64,000 nucleotides of DNA from Ideonella aquatica (GCF_018069755.1 NZ_JAGQDE010000002.1:124001-188000), one strand, 5' to 3'. Positions 44,155 to 54,620 are shown, counted from the first letter of the stretch. A program made the numbers and translations. Notes: generated by a model not told the origin, from the letters alone.

Positions 44155-45051
44155 ATGAGCCCGCCCAGCGTCCGCCCCTGGCATCAGCGATACGCGCCCT
44201 ACCTGCTGGTGGCGCCGTTCCTGGTGCTGTTCGCCGCCTTCGGCCTGTTTCCGCTGCTGTTCAGCCTGTGGATGGCCTTCCAGACCTGGGAGCCCACCGC
44301 CGGGCTCGAGGCCATGCGCTTCAGCGGCCTGGACAACATCCTCTTCGTGCTGGGCGACGGCTGGTTCTGGAAGGCGCTGCGCAACACCCTGTGGCTGGCC
44401 GTGGTGTCGGCGCTGCCGCAGCACCTGCTGGCCTTGCCGCTGGCGGTCTTCATCGACCGCGCCTGCGGGCGCTGGGGCCACGGGGTCTCGGCGCTGTACT
44501 TCCTGCCCTACATCACCTCGTCGGTGGCCATCGCGATGATGTTCACCTCGATGCTGTCGACCGACTACGGCCTGGTCAACGCCGGCCTCGGGCTGCTGGG
44601 CATCGACCCGGTGAACTGGCTGTGGCAACCCCAGACCCTCAAGCCGGCGGTGGCGATGGTGGTCTTCTGGCGCTACCTCGGCTTCAACCTGGTGCTCTAC
44701 CTCGCCGCGCTGCAGACCATCCCGCGCGAGCTCTACCAGGCCGCGCGCCTGGACGGCGCCGGCGCCTGGGCGCAGTTCCGCTTCATCACGCTGCCGGCGC
44801 TGCGACCGATGGCCTTGTTTGCCGTCACGCTCAGCGTCATCGGCGGCATGCAGCTGTTCGAGGAACCCTTCATCCTCACCAACGGCCGTGGCGGCGCCGA
44901 CCAGGCGGTGATGACGGTGGCCATGTACGTCTACCGGCTGGCCTTCGACTTCAGCGACTTCGGCGCCGCCAGCGCGATGTCCTGGCTGCTGTTCGCGCTG
45001 CTGGCGGTGCTGACCTGGCTCACCAACCGGGCCTTTCGGGAGCGGACATGA
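44155..45051 (+). CDS. Sugar ABC transporter permease 1 (CUT1)
   Basis: A 298-residue inner-membrane permease with six helices. The EAA loop that docks to the ATPase is ELYQAARLDGAGAWAQFRFI followed by LPALRP. N-terminal YLLVAPFLVLFAAFGLFPLL and the ITSSVAIAMMFTSMLS helix are typical of MalF/UgpA-type proteins. It starts two bases after the binding-protein stop and overlaps permease 2 by four bases. Confidence 0.92.
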   Translation: MSPPSVRPWHQRYAPYLLVAPFLVLFAAFGLFPLLFSLWMAFQTWEPTAGLEAMRFSGLDNILFVLGDGWFWKALRNTLWLAVVSALPQHLLALPLAVFIDRACGRWGHGVSALYFLPYITSSVAIAMMFTSMLSTDYGLVNAGLGLLGIDPVNWLWQPQTLKPAVAMVVFWRYLGFNLVLYLAALQTIPRELYQAARLDGAGAWAQFRFITLPALRPMALFAVTLSVIGGMQLFEEPFILTNGRGGADQAVMTVAMYVYRLAFDFSDFGAASAMSWLLFALLAVLTWLTNRAFRERT

Positions 45052-45884
45052 GGCCACGTCCGGCACCGCGGGCCCTGTCGCGCGGCCTGGCCTACCTGGT
45101 CGTCGGGCTGGGCGCTCTCGTCATGCTGGCGCCGTTCTGGCTGATGGCGGTGTTCGCCACGCAAAGCAAGACCGCCATCTTCAACCTGCCGCCGCCGCTG
45201 TGGTTCGGCAGCGAGTTGCTGGGCAACATCGGCGTGCTGGCCGGCCGCATTCCGTTCTGGAAAAACCTGGGCTGGAGCCTGTACGTGGCGCTGATGTCCA
45301 CCGGCCTGACGCTGCTGTTCTGCTCGATGGCGGGCTATGCCTTCGCCATGCTGGAGTTCCGCTTCAAGCAGGCCCTGTTCGCGCTGGTGCTGGGGACGAT
45401 GCTGGTGCCGCCCTTCATGACCATGATCCCCAACTTCATGGTGATGGACGCGCTGGGCTGGATCGACACCCACCGCGCGCTCTATGTGCCCGGCGCTGCT
45501 GGCGCCTTTGGCATCTACCTGATGCGCCAGTTCACCGCTGCGGCCGTACCGGTCGAGCTGCTGAAAGCCGCGCGCATCGACGGCTGCAGCGAGCTGGGCA
45601 TCTACTGGCACGTGGCGCTGCCGCTGATGCGCCCGGCCCTGGGCACGCTGGGCCTGATCACCTTCATCGGCTCGTGGAACAACTTCATGGCGCCGCTGGT
45701 GGTGCTGCGCCAGGCCGACAGCTACACCTTGCCGCTGGCTCTGCGCAGCCTGCAAAGCACGGTCAACACCGAATGGGGAGCCTTGATGGCCGGCTCGGCC
45801 ATCGCCACGGTGCCGCTGCTGATCCTGTTCGTGGTCTTCTCCCGTCAACTGATCGCCGGCCTGACCGCTGGCGCCGTGAAGTGA
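45048..45884 (+). CDS. Sugar ABC transporter permease 2 (CUT1)
   Basis: A 278-residue MalG/UgpE-type permease with six helices and the EAA loop ELLKAARIDGCSELGIYWHV followed by ALPLMRP. Its ATG overlaps the permease 1 stop, and its own stop shares one base with the GH1 start (TGATG), so the transporter and first glucosidase are translated together. Confidence 0.92.
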   Translation: MRPRPAPRALSRGLAYLVVGLGALVMLAPFWLMAVFATQSKTAIFNLPPPLWFGSELLGNIGVLAGRIPFWKNLGWSLYVALMSTGLTLLFCSMAGYAFAMLEFRFKQALFALVLGTMLVPPFMTMIPNFMVMDALGWIDTHRALYVPGAAGAFGIYLMRQFTAAAVPVELLKAARIDGCSELGIYWHVALPLMRPALGTLGLITFIGSWNNFMAPLVVLRQADSYTLPLALRSLQSTVNTEWGALMAGSAIATVPLLILFVVFSRQLIAGLTAGAVK

Positions 45885-47236
45885 TGCCCGACTCTCTGCA
45901 GCGCCTGGCCCAACGCTTTCCGCCCGATTTCCTCTGGGGCGTGGCCACCAGCAGCTTCCAGATCGAAGGCGCCGCCCAGAAGGATGGCAAGGGCGCGTCG
46001 ATCTGGGACCGCTTCTGCCGCCAGCCCGGTGCCATCGCCGACGGCAGCCACGGCGACATGGCCTGTGATCACTACCACCGCCTGGAACAGGACCTGGACC
46101 TGATCGCCTCGCTGGGGGTGGACTGCTACCGCTTCTCGATCAGCTGGCCCCGTGTGCAGCCGCTGGGGCAGGGGGCCTGGAACCCGGCGGGTCTGGACTT
46201 CTATGACCGCCTGATCGACGGCCTGTCCCGCCGCGGCATCCGCGCCTTTGCCACCCTCAACCACTGGGACCTCCCGCAGGCGCTGCAGGACGAGGGCGGC
46301 TGGGGCTCGCGCGATACGGTACACAGCTTCGTCAACTACGCCCGTGGCATCCAGGCGCGCTTCGGCGATCGTCTGGCCGGCCTGACCACCCACAACGAGC
46401 CCTGGGTGATGGCCACGCTGGGCCACGAGCAAGGCCTTTTCGCGCCGGGCCTGAAATGCCGCCGTCTGGCCATGCAGGTCTCGCACCACCTGCTGCTCAG
46501 CCATGGCCTGGCCTTGCAGGCCTTGCGCGCCGATGGCGCCCGTGAGCCGCTGGGCATCGTGCTCAACATCTCGCCCTGCGAGCCCGCCACGGACAGCCCC
46601 GAGGACCGCGCGGCAGCCCGTCTGGCCGACGGGCAAGGCCGCCGCTGGTACACCGACCCGCTGTTCAAGGGGGTCTACCCCGAGGATGTCTGGGCCGACC
46701 TGGGCCCCGACGCGCCCCTGGTGCAGCCCGGCGACCTCGCGGCCATCGCGCAGCCCCTGGACTACCTGGGCGTCAACTACTACACCCGCAGCCTCGTCAG
46801 CGCCAGCGGCCAGCCCGTCAACGTCAAGGCGGCCGGCCGGCCGGTGACGGCGATGGACTGGGAGATCTACCCACCAGGCCTCACCCATCTGCTGTTGCAG
46901 CTGAAGGCCGACTACCCCGGGCTGCCGCCGGTGTACATCACCGAGAACGGCGGCGCCTTTGCCGACGCGGTGGATGCCGACGGCACGGTCCATGACCACG
47001 ACCGCCTTGACTACCTGCGCCACCACATCGCTGCAGTGGCCGATGCGCGCGACCGCGGCGTGCCGATGGCCGGCTACATGGTCTGGAGCCTGATGGACAA
47101 CTTCGAGTGGGCCAGCGGCTATGCCAAGCGCTTTGGCATCGTCCATGTCGACTACCAGACCCTGGCGCGCACGCCCAAGGCCAGCGCCCGCTGGTGGCAG
47201 GCCTTTCTGCGCGAGTGCCGGGCCCGCCGCGCCTGA
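45884..47236 (+). CDS. GH1 beta-glucosidase
   Basis: A 450-residue glycoside hydrolase family 1 enzyme that releases glucose from the non-reducing end of beta-gluco-oligosaccharides by a retaining mechanism. The acid/base glutamate is E172 in THNEPW and the nucleophile E354 in YITENGGA. FLWGVATSSFQIEGA starts the TIM barrel, and LNHWDLPQAL and WSLMDNFEW line the glucose site. There is no signal peptide, so it acts in the cytoplasm on imported oligosaccharides. No frameshift or truncation. Confidence 0.96.
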   Translation: MPDSLQRLAQRFPPDFLWGVATSSFQIEGAAQKDGKGASIWDRFCRQPGAIADGSHGDMACDHYHRLEQDLDLIASLGVDCYRFSISWPRVQPLGQGAWNPAGLDFYDRLIDGLSRRGIRAFATLNHWDLPQALQDEGGWGSRDTVHSFVNYARGIQARFGDRLAGLTTHNEPWVMATLGHEQGLFAPGLKCRRLAMQVSHHLLLSHGLALQALRADGAREPLGIVLNISPCEPATDSPEDRAAARLADGQGRRWYTDPLFKGVYPEDVWADLGPDAPLVQPGDLAAIAQPLDYLGVNYYTRSLVSASGQPVNVKAAGRPVTAMDWEIYPPGLTHLLLQLKADYPGLPPVYITENGGAFADAVDADGTVHDHDRLDYLRHHIAAVADARDRGVPMAGYMVWSLMDNFEWASGYAKRFGIVHVDYQTLARTPKASARWWQAFLRECRARRA

Positions 47237-47257
47237 ACGTCCTGTCCTGGAGAACCC

Positions 47258-48154
47258 ATGCCCGACACAACACCGCCTCCCGCACACCACAGCGCCTGGC
47301 CCGCGCATCGACTGTTCGCCACGTTGCTGGCGCTTGCCCTGCTGGGCTGCGGCGGCGGCGGCGTGGCCCATGGCGCAGCGTCAGCCGGGGCCGCCGCCAC
47401 GGCCCGCTGGGCGCTGGTCTGGTCGGACGAGTTCAACGCGGCGGCCGGCAGCCCGCCCAACCGGAGCACCTGGAGCGATGACCTGGGCAACGCCGAGGCC
47501 AACGGCTGGGGCAATCACGAACTGCAGTACTACACCGCCGCGCCCAGAAACGCCTTCCACGATGGCAAAGGCCGCCTGGTGCTGCGCGCCGAACGGGCGG
47601 TCAACCCCGGCCCCTGCTGGAACGGCCGCCCCTGCGATTTCACCTCGGCACGCATCCTGACCCGGGGCAAGGTCAGCTACACCTACGGCAAGGTCGAGGC
47701 ACGCATCAAGGTACCGGCGGGCGTGGGCCTGTGGCCGGCTTTCTGGAGCCTGGGCGACAGCCATCTGCCATGGCCGCAAGCCGGCGAGCTGGACATCATG
47801 GAGTACGTGGGCAAGGAGCCCAACACCACCTACGGCACGGCCCACGGCCCGGGCTACTCCGGCGGCAGCGGCATCGGCCGGCCGCGCCCATTTGGCACGC
47901 CGGTGGCCGACAGGTTCCACGTGTTCACGCTGATCAAGCGCCCCAACGAGATCATCTGGCAGGTGGACGGCATCGAGTACCACCGCCTCACGCCGGCCTC
48001 GCTGCCGCCGGGTGCGCCCTGGGTGTTCGAGCGGCCCTTCTTCCTCATCCTGAACCTGGCCGTCGGGGGTGACTGGCCGGGTCCGCCGGATGGGAGCACG
48101 GTCTTCCCGGCGCGCATGCTGGTCGACTGGGTCCGCATCTACCAGGAACGCTGA
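47258..48154 (+). CDS. GH16 endo-beta-1,3-glucanase (laminarinase) lipoprotein
   Basis: A 298-residue family 16 hydrolase. The retaining active site is GELDIMEYVG with E177 (nucleophile), D179 and E182 (acid/base). WGNHELQYYT and the GLWPAFWSL substrate-binding block are typical of laminarinases. A hydrophobic N-terminus with lipobox ALLGC (C31) shows it is a lipoprotein, so it can cut beta-glucan at the cell surface or in the periplasm before uptake. An endo-beta-1,3(4) specificity is inferred from the family and from the neighbouring GH1 and GH3. Confidence 0.92.
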   Translation: MPDTTPPPAHHSAWPAHRLFATLLALALLGCGGGGVAHGAASAGAAATARWALVWSDEFNAAAGSPPNRSTWSDDLGNAEANGWGNHELQYYTAAPRNAFHDGKGRLVLRAERAVNPGPCWNGRPCDFTSARILTRGKVSYTYGKVEARIKVPAGVGLWPAFWSLGDSHLPWPQAGELDIMEYVGKEPNTTYGTAHGPGYSGGSGIGRPRPFGTPVADRFHVFTLIKRPNEIIWQVDGIEYHRLTPASLPPGAPWVFERPFFLILNLAVGGDWPGPPDGSTVFPARMLVDWVRIYQER

Positions 48155-48164
48155 GAGTCCGCCC

Positions 48165-49211
<1,047 letters not shown>

Positions 49212-49222
49212 AAGGCACGCCC

Positions 49223-51400
49223 ATGAGCGCCACGCTGCCCTACCAAGACCCGTCGCGTCCCATCAGCGCGCGCGTGGCCGACCTGCTGGGTCGCATGACG
49301 GTGGACGAGAAGATCGGCCAGCTGATGATGTGGGACGCGCGCGGCGAGGACCTGTCCTTCGTCACCGACCGCCTCGCCGGATCGCTGCTGCACATCCTGG
49401 GCGACAAGGCCAACCGGGCGATGGACCTGGCCGCGACCACCCGCCTGGGCATCCCGCTGCTGATCGGCGAAGACGCCATCCACGGCCACTCGTTCTGGCC
49501 AGGCGCCACCATCTTCCCCACCCAGCTGGCGCTGGCCTGCAGCTGGAACCCGGCGCTGCTGGAGCAGGTGGCCCGCGTCACCGCGCGCGAGGTGGTGCCC
49601 ACCGGCATCCACTGGACCTTCTCCCCGGTGCTGTGCCTGAGCCGCGACCTGCGCTGGGGCCGCACCGGCGAGACCTTCGGCGAAGACCCGTGGCTGATCG
49701 GCGAGCTGGGCGCGGCGATGATCCGCGGCTACCAGGGCGCCGGCCTGGCCGATCCCGAAGGCATCCTGGCCACCGCCAAGCACTACGCCGGCTACTCCGA
49801 GACCCAGGGCGGGCGCGATGCCTCCGAGGCCGACCTCAGCCCGCGCAAGCTGCGCAGCTACTTCCTGCCCCCGTTCCGCCGCGCGGTGCAGGCCGGCGCG
49901 ATGAGCTTCATGACCGGCTACCAGTCGATCGACGGCGTGCCCTCCACCGCCAACCGCTGGCTGCTGACCGAGGTGTTGAAGGACGAATGGGGCTTTCGCG
50001 GCGTCTTGGTGACCGACTGGGACAACGTGGGCCGCCTGGTCCATGAACAGCAGGTCTGCGCCAACCGCGCCGAAGCGGCCGCCGTGGCCCTGAAGGCCGG
50101 CAACGATGTGGTGATGGTCACGCCCGACTTCTTCGACGGCGCGCGCGAGGCGCTGGACCGCGGTCTGATCACCCAGGCCCACCTGGACGCCCCCTGCGCG
50201 CGCCTGCTGGCACTGAAGTTTGCGATGGGCCTGTTCGAGCAGCCGCGCCGCGCCGACCTGGCCGAGGCCGCGCGCCGCACCGGCTGCGCGGCCCACCGCG
50301 CCGTCAACCTGGACGCCGCCCGCCAGAGCCTGGTGCTGCTGGAGAACGACGGCCTGCTGCCGCTGGACCCCGGCGCGCTGCGCTGCATCGCGGTGATCGG
50401 GCCGAACGCCGACGACCCGCTGCAGCAGCTGGGCGACTGGTCGCTGGGCTCCTGCCAGCACCCGCCCGAGGCCGGCCAGCACCCGCGCGAGACCATCACC
50501 ACCGTCCTGGACGGCCTGCGCCAGCTGGCACCGCCCGGCCTGCAGGTGCTGCACGCGCCGGGCTGCCGCATCACCGACGAGGGCACCGAGGGCGTGGCCG
50601 CGGCCATGGCGATGGCGGCGCAGGCCGACGTGGTGGTGGCGGTGGTGGGTGACCACCTGAGCCTGGTCGGCGAGACCCTGTCCACCGCCACGCTGGAGCT
50701 GCAAGGCGCACAGGTGGCGCTGCTCGATGCGCTGGCGGCCAGCGGGCGCCCCTTCGTGCTGGTGCTGATCAACAGCAAGCCGCTGGTGCTCCCGCGCTCA
50801 GCCGGGCAGGCGCGCGCCATCCTGCAGGCCTTCAACCCCGGCATGTGCGGCGGCCAGGCTGTGGCCGAGGCGCTGTTCGGCCAGCTGAACCCCAGCGGCC
50901 GCCTGGCGATCTCGATGCCGGTACACGTGGGCCAGCAGCCGGTGTTCTACAGCCAGGTGCGGGGCCAGCACGGCCACCGCTATGCCGACCTGACCCAGGC
51001 CCCGCGCTGGCCCTTTGGCCATGGCCTGGGCTACACCCGCTTTGCCTGGCAGGGGGCGCGGCTGGACGCCGGCGAGCTGGCGATTGGTGATCCGGTGACG
51101 CTGCGTGTGACGCTGCGCAACGTGGGCGAGCGCCCTGGCGTGGAGGTGGTGCAGGCCTATGTCAGCGACCTGGTCACCTCGGTGACCTGGGTGCAGCGCG
51201 CGCTCAAGGGCTGCGCCCGGGTCGAGCTGGCGCCCGGCGAGTCGCGCGAGGTGGTGATCACGCTGCCGCCCGAGGCCTTCATGCTCGTCGACGCCCGGGG
51301 CCGCGAGGTGATCGAGCCGGGCGACTTCGAGGTCCAGGTGGGCCCCTCGTCGCGCGAGGAGGATCTGATCCGCCTGCGGCTGACGCTGCGTCGCCGTTGA
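49223..51400 (+). CDS. GH3 beta-glucosidase
   Basis: A 725-residue family 3 enzyme with TIM-barrel, alpha/beta sandwich and C-terminal fibronectin-type III-like domain (about 610-720, VEVVQAYVSD onward). The nucleophile is D265 in VTDWD, and KH at 186-187 binds the -1 sugar. No signal peptide is visible. The ATG at 49223 has AAAGG at good distance; an earlier in-frame ATG at 49208 overlaps the ATPase stop. Together with GH1 it should degrade imported beta-glucan oligomers to glucose. It ends the operon. Confidence 0.95.
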   Translation: MSATLPYQDPSRPISARVADLLGRMTVDEKIGQLMMWDARGEDLSFVTDRLAGSLLHILGDKANRAMDLAATTRLGIPLLIGEDAIHGHSFWPGATIFPTQLALACSWNPALLEQVARVTAREVVPTGIHWTFSPVLCLSRDLRWGRTGETFGEDPWLIGELGAAMIRGYQGAGLADPEGILATAKHYAGYSETQGGRDASEADLSPRKLRSYFLPPFRRAVQAGAMSFMTGYQSIDGVPSTANRWLLTEVLKDEWGFRGVLVTDWDNVGRLVHEQQVCANRAEAAAVALKAGNDVVMVTPDFFDGAREALDRGLITQAHLDAPCARLLALKFAMGLFEQPRRADLAEAARRTGCAAHRAVNLDAARQSLVLLENDGLLPLDPGALRCIAVIGPNADDPLQQLGDWSLGSCQHPPEAGQHPRETITTVLDGLRQLAPPGLQVLHAPGCRITDEGTEGVAAAMAMAAQADVVVAVVGDHLSLVGETLSTATLELQGAQVALLDALAASGRPFVLVLINSKPLVLPRSAGQARAILQAFNPGMCGGQAVAEALFGQLNPSGRLAISMPVHVGQQPVFYSQVRGQHGHRYADLTQAPRWPFGHGLGYTRFAWQGARLDAGELAIGDPVTLRVTLRNVGERPGVEVVQAYVSDLVTSVTWVQRALKGCARVELAPGESREVVITLPPEAFMLVDARGREVIEPGDFEVQVGPSSREEDLIRLRLTLRRR

Positions 51401-51430
51401 CGGTGATACTGCGGCGTCCAAACACCGTCA
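51398..51430. other. Inverted repeat after the GH3 gene
   Basis: TGACGGTG (51398-51405) and CACCGTCA (51423-51430) are perfect complements, with an inner pair CTGCGG/CCGCAG-like offset. There is no T tail. It could close the operon mRNA or be an operator for the small gene that starts 13 bases on. Confidence 0.45.
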
Positions 51431-51442
51431 CCCGCAGGCCCC

Positions 51443-51883
51443 ATGAATGACACCGAGCAGCAGGTGCGCACAGCGCTCGACACCTACCGGTCCGCCGTGT
51501 GGTCCAGGAACGCTGAGACCTTCATGCATCTCTACGACGCCGAGGTCCGGGTCTTCGACACCTGGGGAGTCTGGTCCTACGAAGGCGCCGCCGCATGGCG
51601 GGTGGCCGTTGAGGGCTGGTTCAGCTCGCTGGGCCACGAGACGGTCCGGGTCAGCTTCGACGACGTGCGCATCGTCGCCAATCCCCACTTCGCCTGCATG
51701 AGCGCTGTCGCCCGGTATGCCGCGGTATCGCCCCAGGGCCAGGAACTGCGGTCCATGCAGAACCGCATCACCTGGGTCCTCCGGACCCGTGGCCATGTGC
51801 TGCGCATCATCCACGAGCACTCCTCCACCCCCATCGGCTTCGAGGACACCCGGGCCATCATGCAGCGCCCGGATCCGGTGTGA
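51443..51883 (+). CDS. SnoaL/NTF2-like protein
   Basis: A 146-residue single-domain protein of the NTF2-like cone fold: the helical start DTYRSAVWSRNAETFMHLYD, then beta strands VRVFDTWGVWSY and FACMSAVARYAAVS, ending WVLRTRGHVLRIIHEHSS. Such proteins are isomerases, hydratases, or ketosteroid-like binding proteins. No catalytic residue set can be named. Not obviously linked to the glucan operon. Confidence 0.75.
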   Translation: MNDTEQQVRTALDTYRSAVWSRNAETFMHLYDAEVRVFDTWGVWSYEGAAAWRVAVEGWFSSLGHETVRVSFDDVRIVANPHFACMSAVARYAAVSPQGQELRSMQNRITWVLRTRGHVLRIIHEHSSTPIGFEDTRAIMQRPDPV

Positions 51884-51896
51884 GGTGTCAACAGCC

Positions 51897-52352
51897 TCAC
51901 CAGAAGTCCATCGCGCGCAGCGGCAGCAAGCGCGGCGCCGCCCACCCCTGCACACGATCCGCCCAGTAGTCGCCCCGCAGCAGCAGCGGAAAGCAGGTGG
52001 ACGCGGCCAGCGCTTCGCGCGGCAACCAGGCCGCCTCGCGGATGTGCTCTGCCACCGCCTCAGGCGCATCGGCCGACAGCTGCCCGCCCGTCACCCGGCC
52101 GATGAACCAGAACTTGCAGTGCCGCAACCCAGGCTGGTGGAACTCTTCGATATAGGCCAACCGACCCGCCTCGGCCGTGAGCCCGGTCTCCTCCCGCACC
52201 TCGCGCTCGGCCGCCTGCGCCAGCGTCTCCAAGCCCTGTACGCCACCCCCTGGCGCGACCCAGAAGTCGTAGCGGCCGGGAAGGACATGGCGGACCATCA
52301 GCAACTGGTCGTTCTGTTCGATGAGAAGGCCGGCGGAGAGGCGGTGGTGCAT
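51897..52352 (-). CDS. NUDIX hydrolase
   Basis: A 151-residue pyrophosphohydrolase. The Nudix box reads G-x5-E-x7-REVREETGL and falls at about residues 36-58, so all metal-binding residues are kept. The strand HHRLSAGLLIEQNDQLLMVRH before it is typical. Substrate specificity (nucleotide, ADP-sugar, dinucleotide) cannot be told. Single gene facing the SnoaL-like gene. Confidence 0.88.
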   Translation of the reverse strand: MHHRLSAGLLIEQNDQLLMVRHVLPGRYDFWVAPGGGVQGLETLAQAAEREVREETGLTAEAGRLAYIEEFHQPGLRHCKFWFIGRVTGGQLSADAPEAVAEHIREAAWLPREALAASTCFPLLLRGDYWADRVQGWAAPRLLPLRAMDFW

Positions 52353-52696
52353 GGGGGGAGTGTCGCAGGAGGGGGCTGTGCAGCGGGTGCAGCCGACCGG
52401 CTGACATGCCCATGGTCAGAGTGCTGACTCCTGGGTCCGTCACCGACGAATGCACGCCTGCCGGTTGGTAAGTTCAGTTTGCAATTGGGCGACAAATGAC
52501 GCTCACGCAGGAGCGAGGCTGGTAGCGCATTCAGTCGCTGAGCCACAGGCAAGACATCGCCGCGCGAACCTAAACAGTATTCGAATCGATGCAGCGGTTA
52601 CAGCGGACATCCTACAGATTGTGGTTGGCGAGCGGTTATGCGTACCGAACAATGCCGACGGGGAAAAACTGCCGCCAACGGAAATGGGAGGAAGAC
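52353..52696. other. 344-bp gap, lower GC, no gene seen
   Basis: This gap and the gene after it have visibly lower GC than the rest of the window. I see no RNA gene, operator palindrome or clear terminator. GGGAGGAAG, the ribosome binding site of the next gene, ends at 52694. The drop in GC marks the left edge of an atypical segment reaching to about 53.65 kb. Confidence 0.5.
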
Positions 52697-53479
52697 ATGA
52701 GCGTCATCACCTACCGCATCAAGCCCGATACCGGCGCGCAGCAGGTCGCCTGGACCATGGCCGGTGCGTTGATATTCGGTATCGCCGCGATCTACTTCGG
52801 CCACTCTGACAGCTCGAAGGCAATTTGGCACAGCCTGATGTGGGCGGGCGCCTGGAGCTCGGTAGGCTGGTTTTTGGGCTTCCTCTTCGGCATCCCACGC
52901 TTCCTGTCAACCGACACCGCCAGGACGCCCGATGCTGTCGGCCTCGAAGGTGCGACAAAGACCTTGGAGGAAGCTGATGCCGCCGCGAAGCGCCTGCGCG
53001 AGGTTGCCAACAAAGCCGCGCAGGACAAGATCGCGGCTAACGCCGGCACCGATGAGAGCGCGAAGGCCGATATGGTCTCTACCGAGAAGACGGCCAGGGA
53101 AGCCGCCGACAGGGCCGAGATCGAGGTCAGCGACGCCAAGCAGAGGCTGGCAGAACTCAGACCCAAAGGAAGCAAGGCGGCGGGATCGTCACTGTCGGTC
53201 AATACCAACCTTGAGCAGATTTCCGACTGGCTGACGAAGATCATCGTCGGCGTTTCGCTCGTCGAAGCCGATACGCTGCTGATTAAGATGCAAGCCGCCG
53301 CCGCCTTCATGGCGAAGTCCATGGGGAACGCTGAAGACAGCGCTCCAGCCGAGTCGCTGGCGCTGGCGCTTCTGGTGTACTTCCTCGCTACCGGCCTACT
53401 TGGCAGCTACCTGCTGACCCGGCTATTCCTGCAGGAGGCGCTCAACAGGGCGGCCACCGACGGTGCAGTGCCAAACTGA
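52697..53479 (+). CDS. Membrane protein of unknown function with coiled coil
   Basis: A 260-residue protein. Two N-terminal transmembrane helices (about 15-35 and 48-72, the second with GWFLGFLFGIPRFL) are followed by a long Ala/Glu/Lys-rich coiled coil (about 85-160), the motif NTNLEQISDWLTKIIVGVSL, and one or two C-terminal helices (about 222-250). I recall this FLFGIPR plus NLEQISDWLTK combination in scattered bacterial proteins of unknown role; a membrane sensor or effector is possible but unproven. Base composition is unlike the neighbours, suggesting acquisition by transfer. Confidence 0.7.
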   Translation: MSVITYRIKPDTGAQQVAWTMAGALIFGIAAIYFGHSDSSKAIWHSLMWAGAWSSVGWFLGFLFGIPRFLSTDTARTPDAVGLEGATKTLEEADAAAKRLREVANKAAQDKIAANAGTDESAKADMVSTEKTAREAADRAEIEVSDAKQRLAELRPKGSKAAGSSLSVNTNLEQISDWLTKIIVGVSLVEADTLLIKMQAAAAFMAKSMGNAEDSAPAESLALALLVYFLATGLLGSYLLTRLFLQEALNRAATDGAVPN

Positions 53480-53655
53480 TGAGTGACGTGCGAGTGGCAG
53501 GGGTTCAACGGGCAGGCGCGGCATGATCCCCGAAGGTTTGGGGGCCACGGGATTACCAACGGCAGCGACATGTCATAAGGGTGACTCAACTCCAGGCCGC
53601 CAATGGCAGACATTGACTGCCGGCTGAGGTGCCAAAGCTCTCACGCCCTGCGACA

Positions 53656-54450
53656 TCAAGACTTCGTCTTCACCCCCGCCGGCAAGTCCTTCGCCTCCAA
53701 GATCCTCAACTGCCCCACCAACGCGTTGTGCGCGTCCAGAAACGCCGCCGCGATCACCTTGCCCTCGTTGGTGTTGCTCCAGCCCAGCGCGCCGATGCCG
53801 CCGCCTGGGCCGGCGACCAGGCCGCCCAGGCCCAGGTCGGTGGTGCGGGCTGAGCCGGTGGCGGACGAGAGTTGCTCGGTGGTCTCGTTGTCGGTGAGCA
53901 GCAGCACCACCTGGGCTTCCTTGATGCGCACCTGTTCGGCGGCGCCGGCCAGCTTGTTGAGCACCGGGATCATGGCCAGGATGCCGCCGATCTGGCGGCC
54001 GGCGTCCTGTTCCGAGAAGACCAGGCTGGGCACCACGCTGTACTGGGCCATAAGGCCGCGGCCTTTCTTGACGTCGCCGTCGGCGCGCAGCACGCCTTCG
54101 TCCTTCAGCTCCTGCTCGCGCTTGGTGGCTTTCAGGCCGGCGTTGCGGTCGACGATGCGAAAGCAGCCGCTTTGCTGCATCACCACGCGCACCAGCGGCA
54201 GCGGCGATTCCGGCAGGCCGCCGCGGCCGATGCCGATGTAGCCGTTCTGGTTTTCTTCCAGCGCCACCACGGCGATGGGGGCGTCGCACTTCTGCAGCTG
54301 GCGCGCGGCATTCTGCGAGCCCGTGGGGCCGCCGCTGCCGCTGACGATCGAGCCGCCCTGGCCCAGTTCGACGCCCTGCTTGCCGCAGCCGGCCAGTGCA
54401 AGGATGAGGCTGGCGGCCAGTGCGGCGCGCCCGATGTGGCGAGATGGCAT
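53656..54450 (-). CDS. CsgG-like lipoprotein
   Basis: A 264-residue lipoprotein with signal peptide and lipobox LALAGC (C near residue 19). The body, with SGCFRIVDRNAGLKATKRE and GAAEQVRIKEAQVVLLLTDN, is like the CsgG/HfaB family of outer-membrane assembly factors. No csgA, csgE or csgF is present, so it is a stand-alone member and may organise another secretion or envelope process. GGAG precedes the start by about six bases. The Gly-rich loop LGLGGLVAGPGGGIGAL is notable. Confidence 0.78.
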   Translation of the reverse strand: MPSRHIGRAALAASLILALAGCGKQGVELGQGGSIVSGSGGPTGSQNAARQLQKCDAPIAVVALEENQNGYIGIGRGGLPESPLPLVRVVMQQSGCFRIVDRNAGLKATKREQELKDEGVLRADGDVKKGRGLMAQYSVVPSLVFSEQDAGRQIGGILAMIPVLNKLAGAAEQVRIKEAQVVLLLTDNETTEQLSSATGSARTTDLGLGGLVAGPGGGIGALGWSNTNEGKVIAAAFLDAHNALVGQLRILEAKDLPAGVKTKS

Positions 54451-54620
54451 GGTGACTCCCTGTGCGTGGCGGGCGCCTGGGCGGCGTCTCTGTGCAACGG
54501 CAACGAATGTATCAGCTGGCGCAGCCCGCTCAACTGTCTGCCGCAGCGGTCGATATCCCGCCCATCCCCCAGCACCGCGGACCTTGGCCGGCCGTGGCCC
54601 GGTGGTGGGGGGCACTGCAC

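Noticed and set aside
52353-52696. Possible tRNA or phage attachment site at the edge of the low-GC segment
   Set aside because: I could find no cloverleaf, no integrase and no flanking direct repeat.
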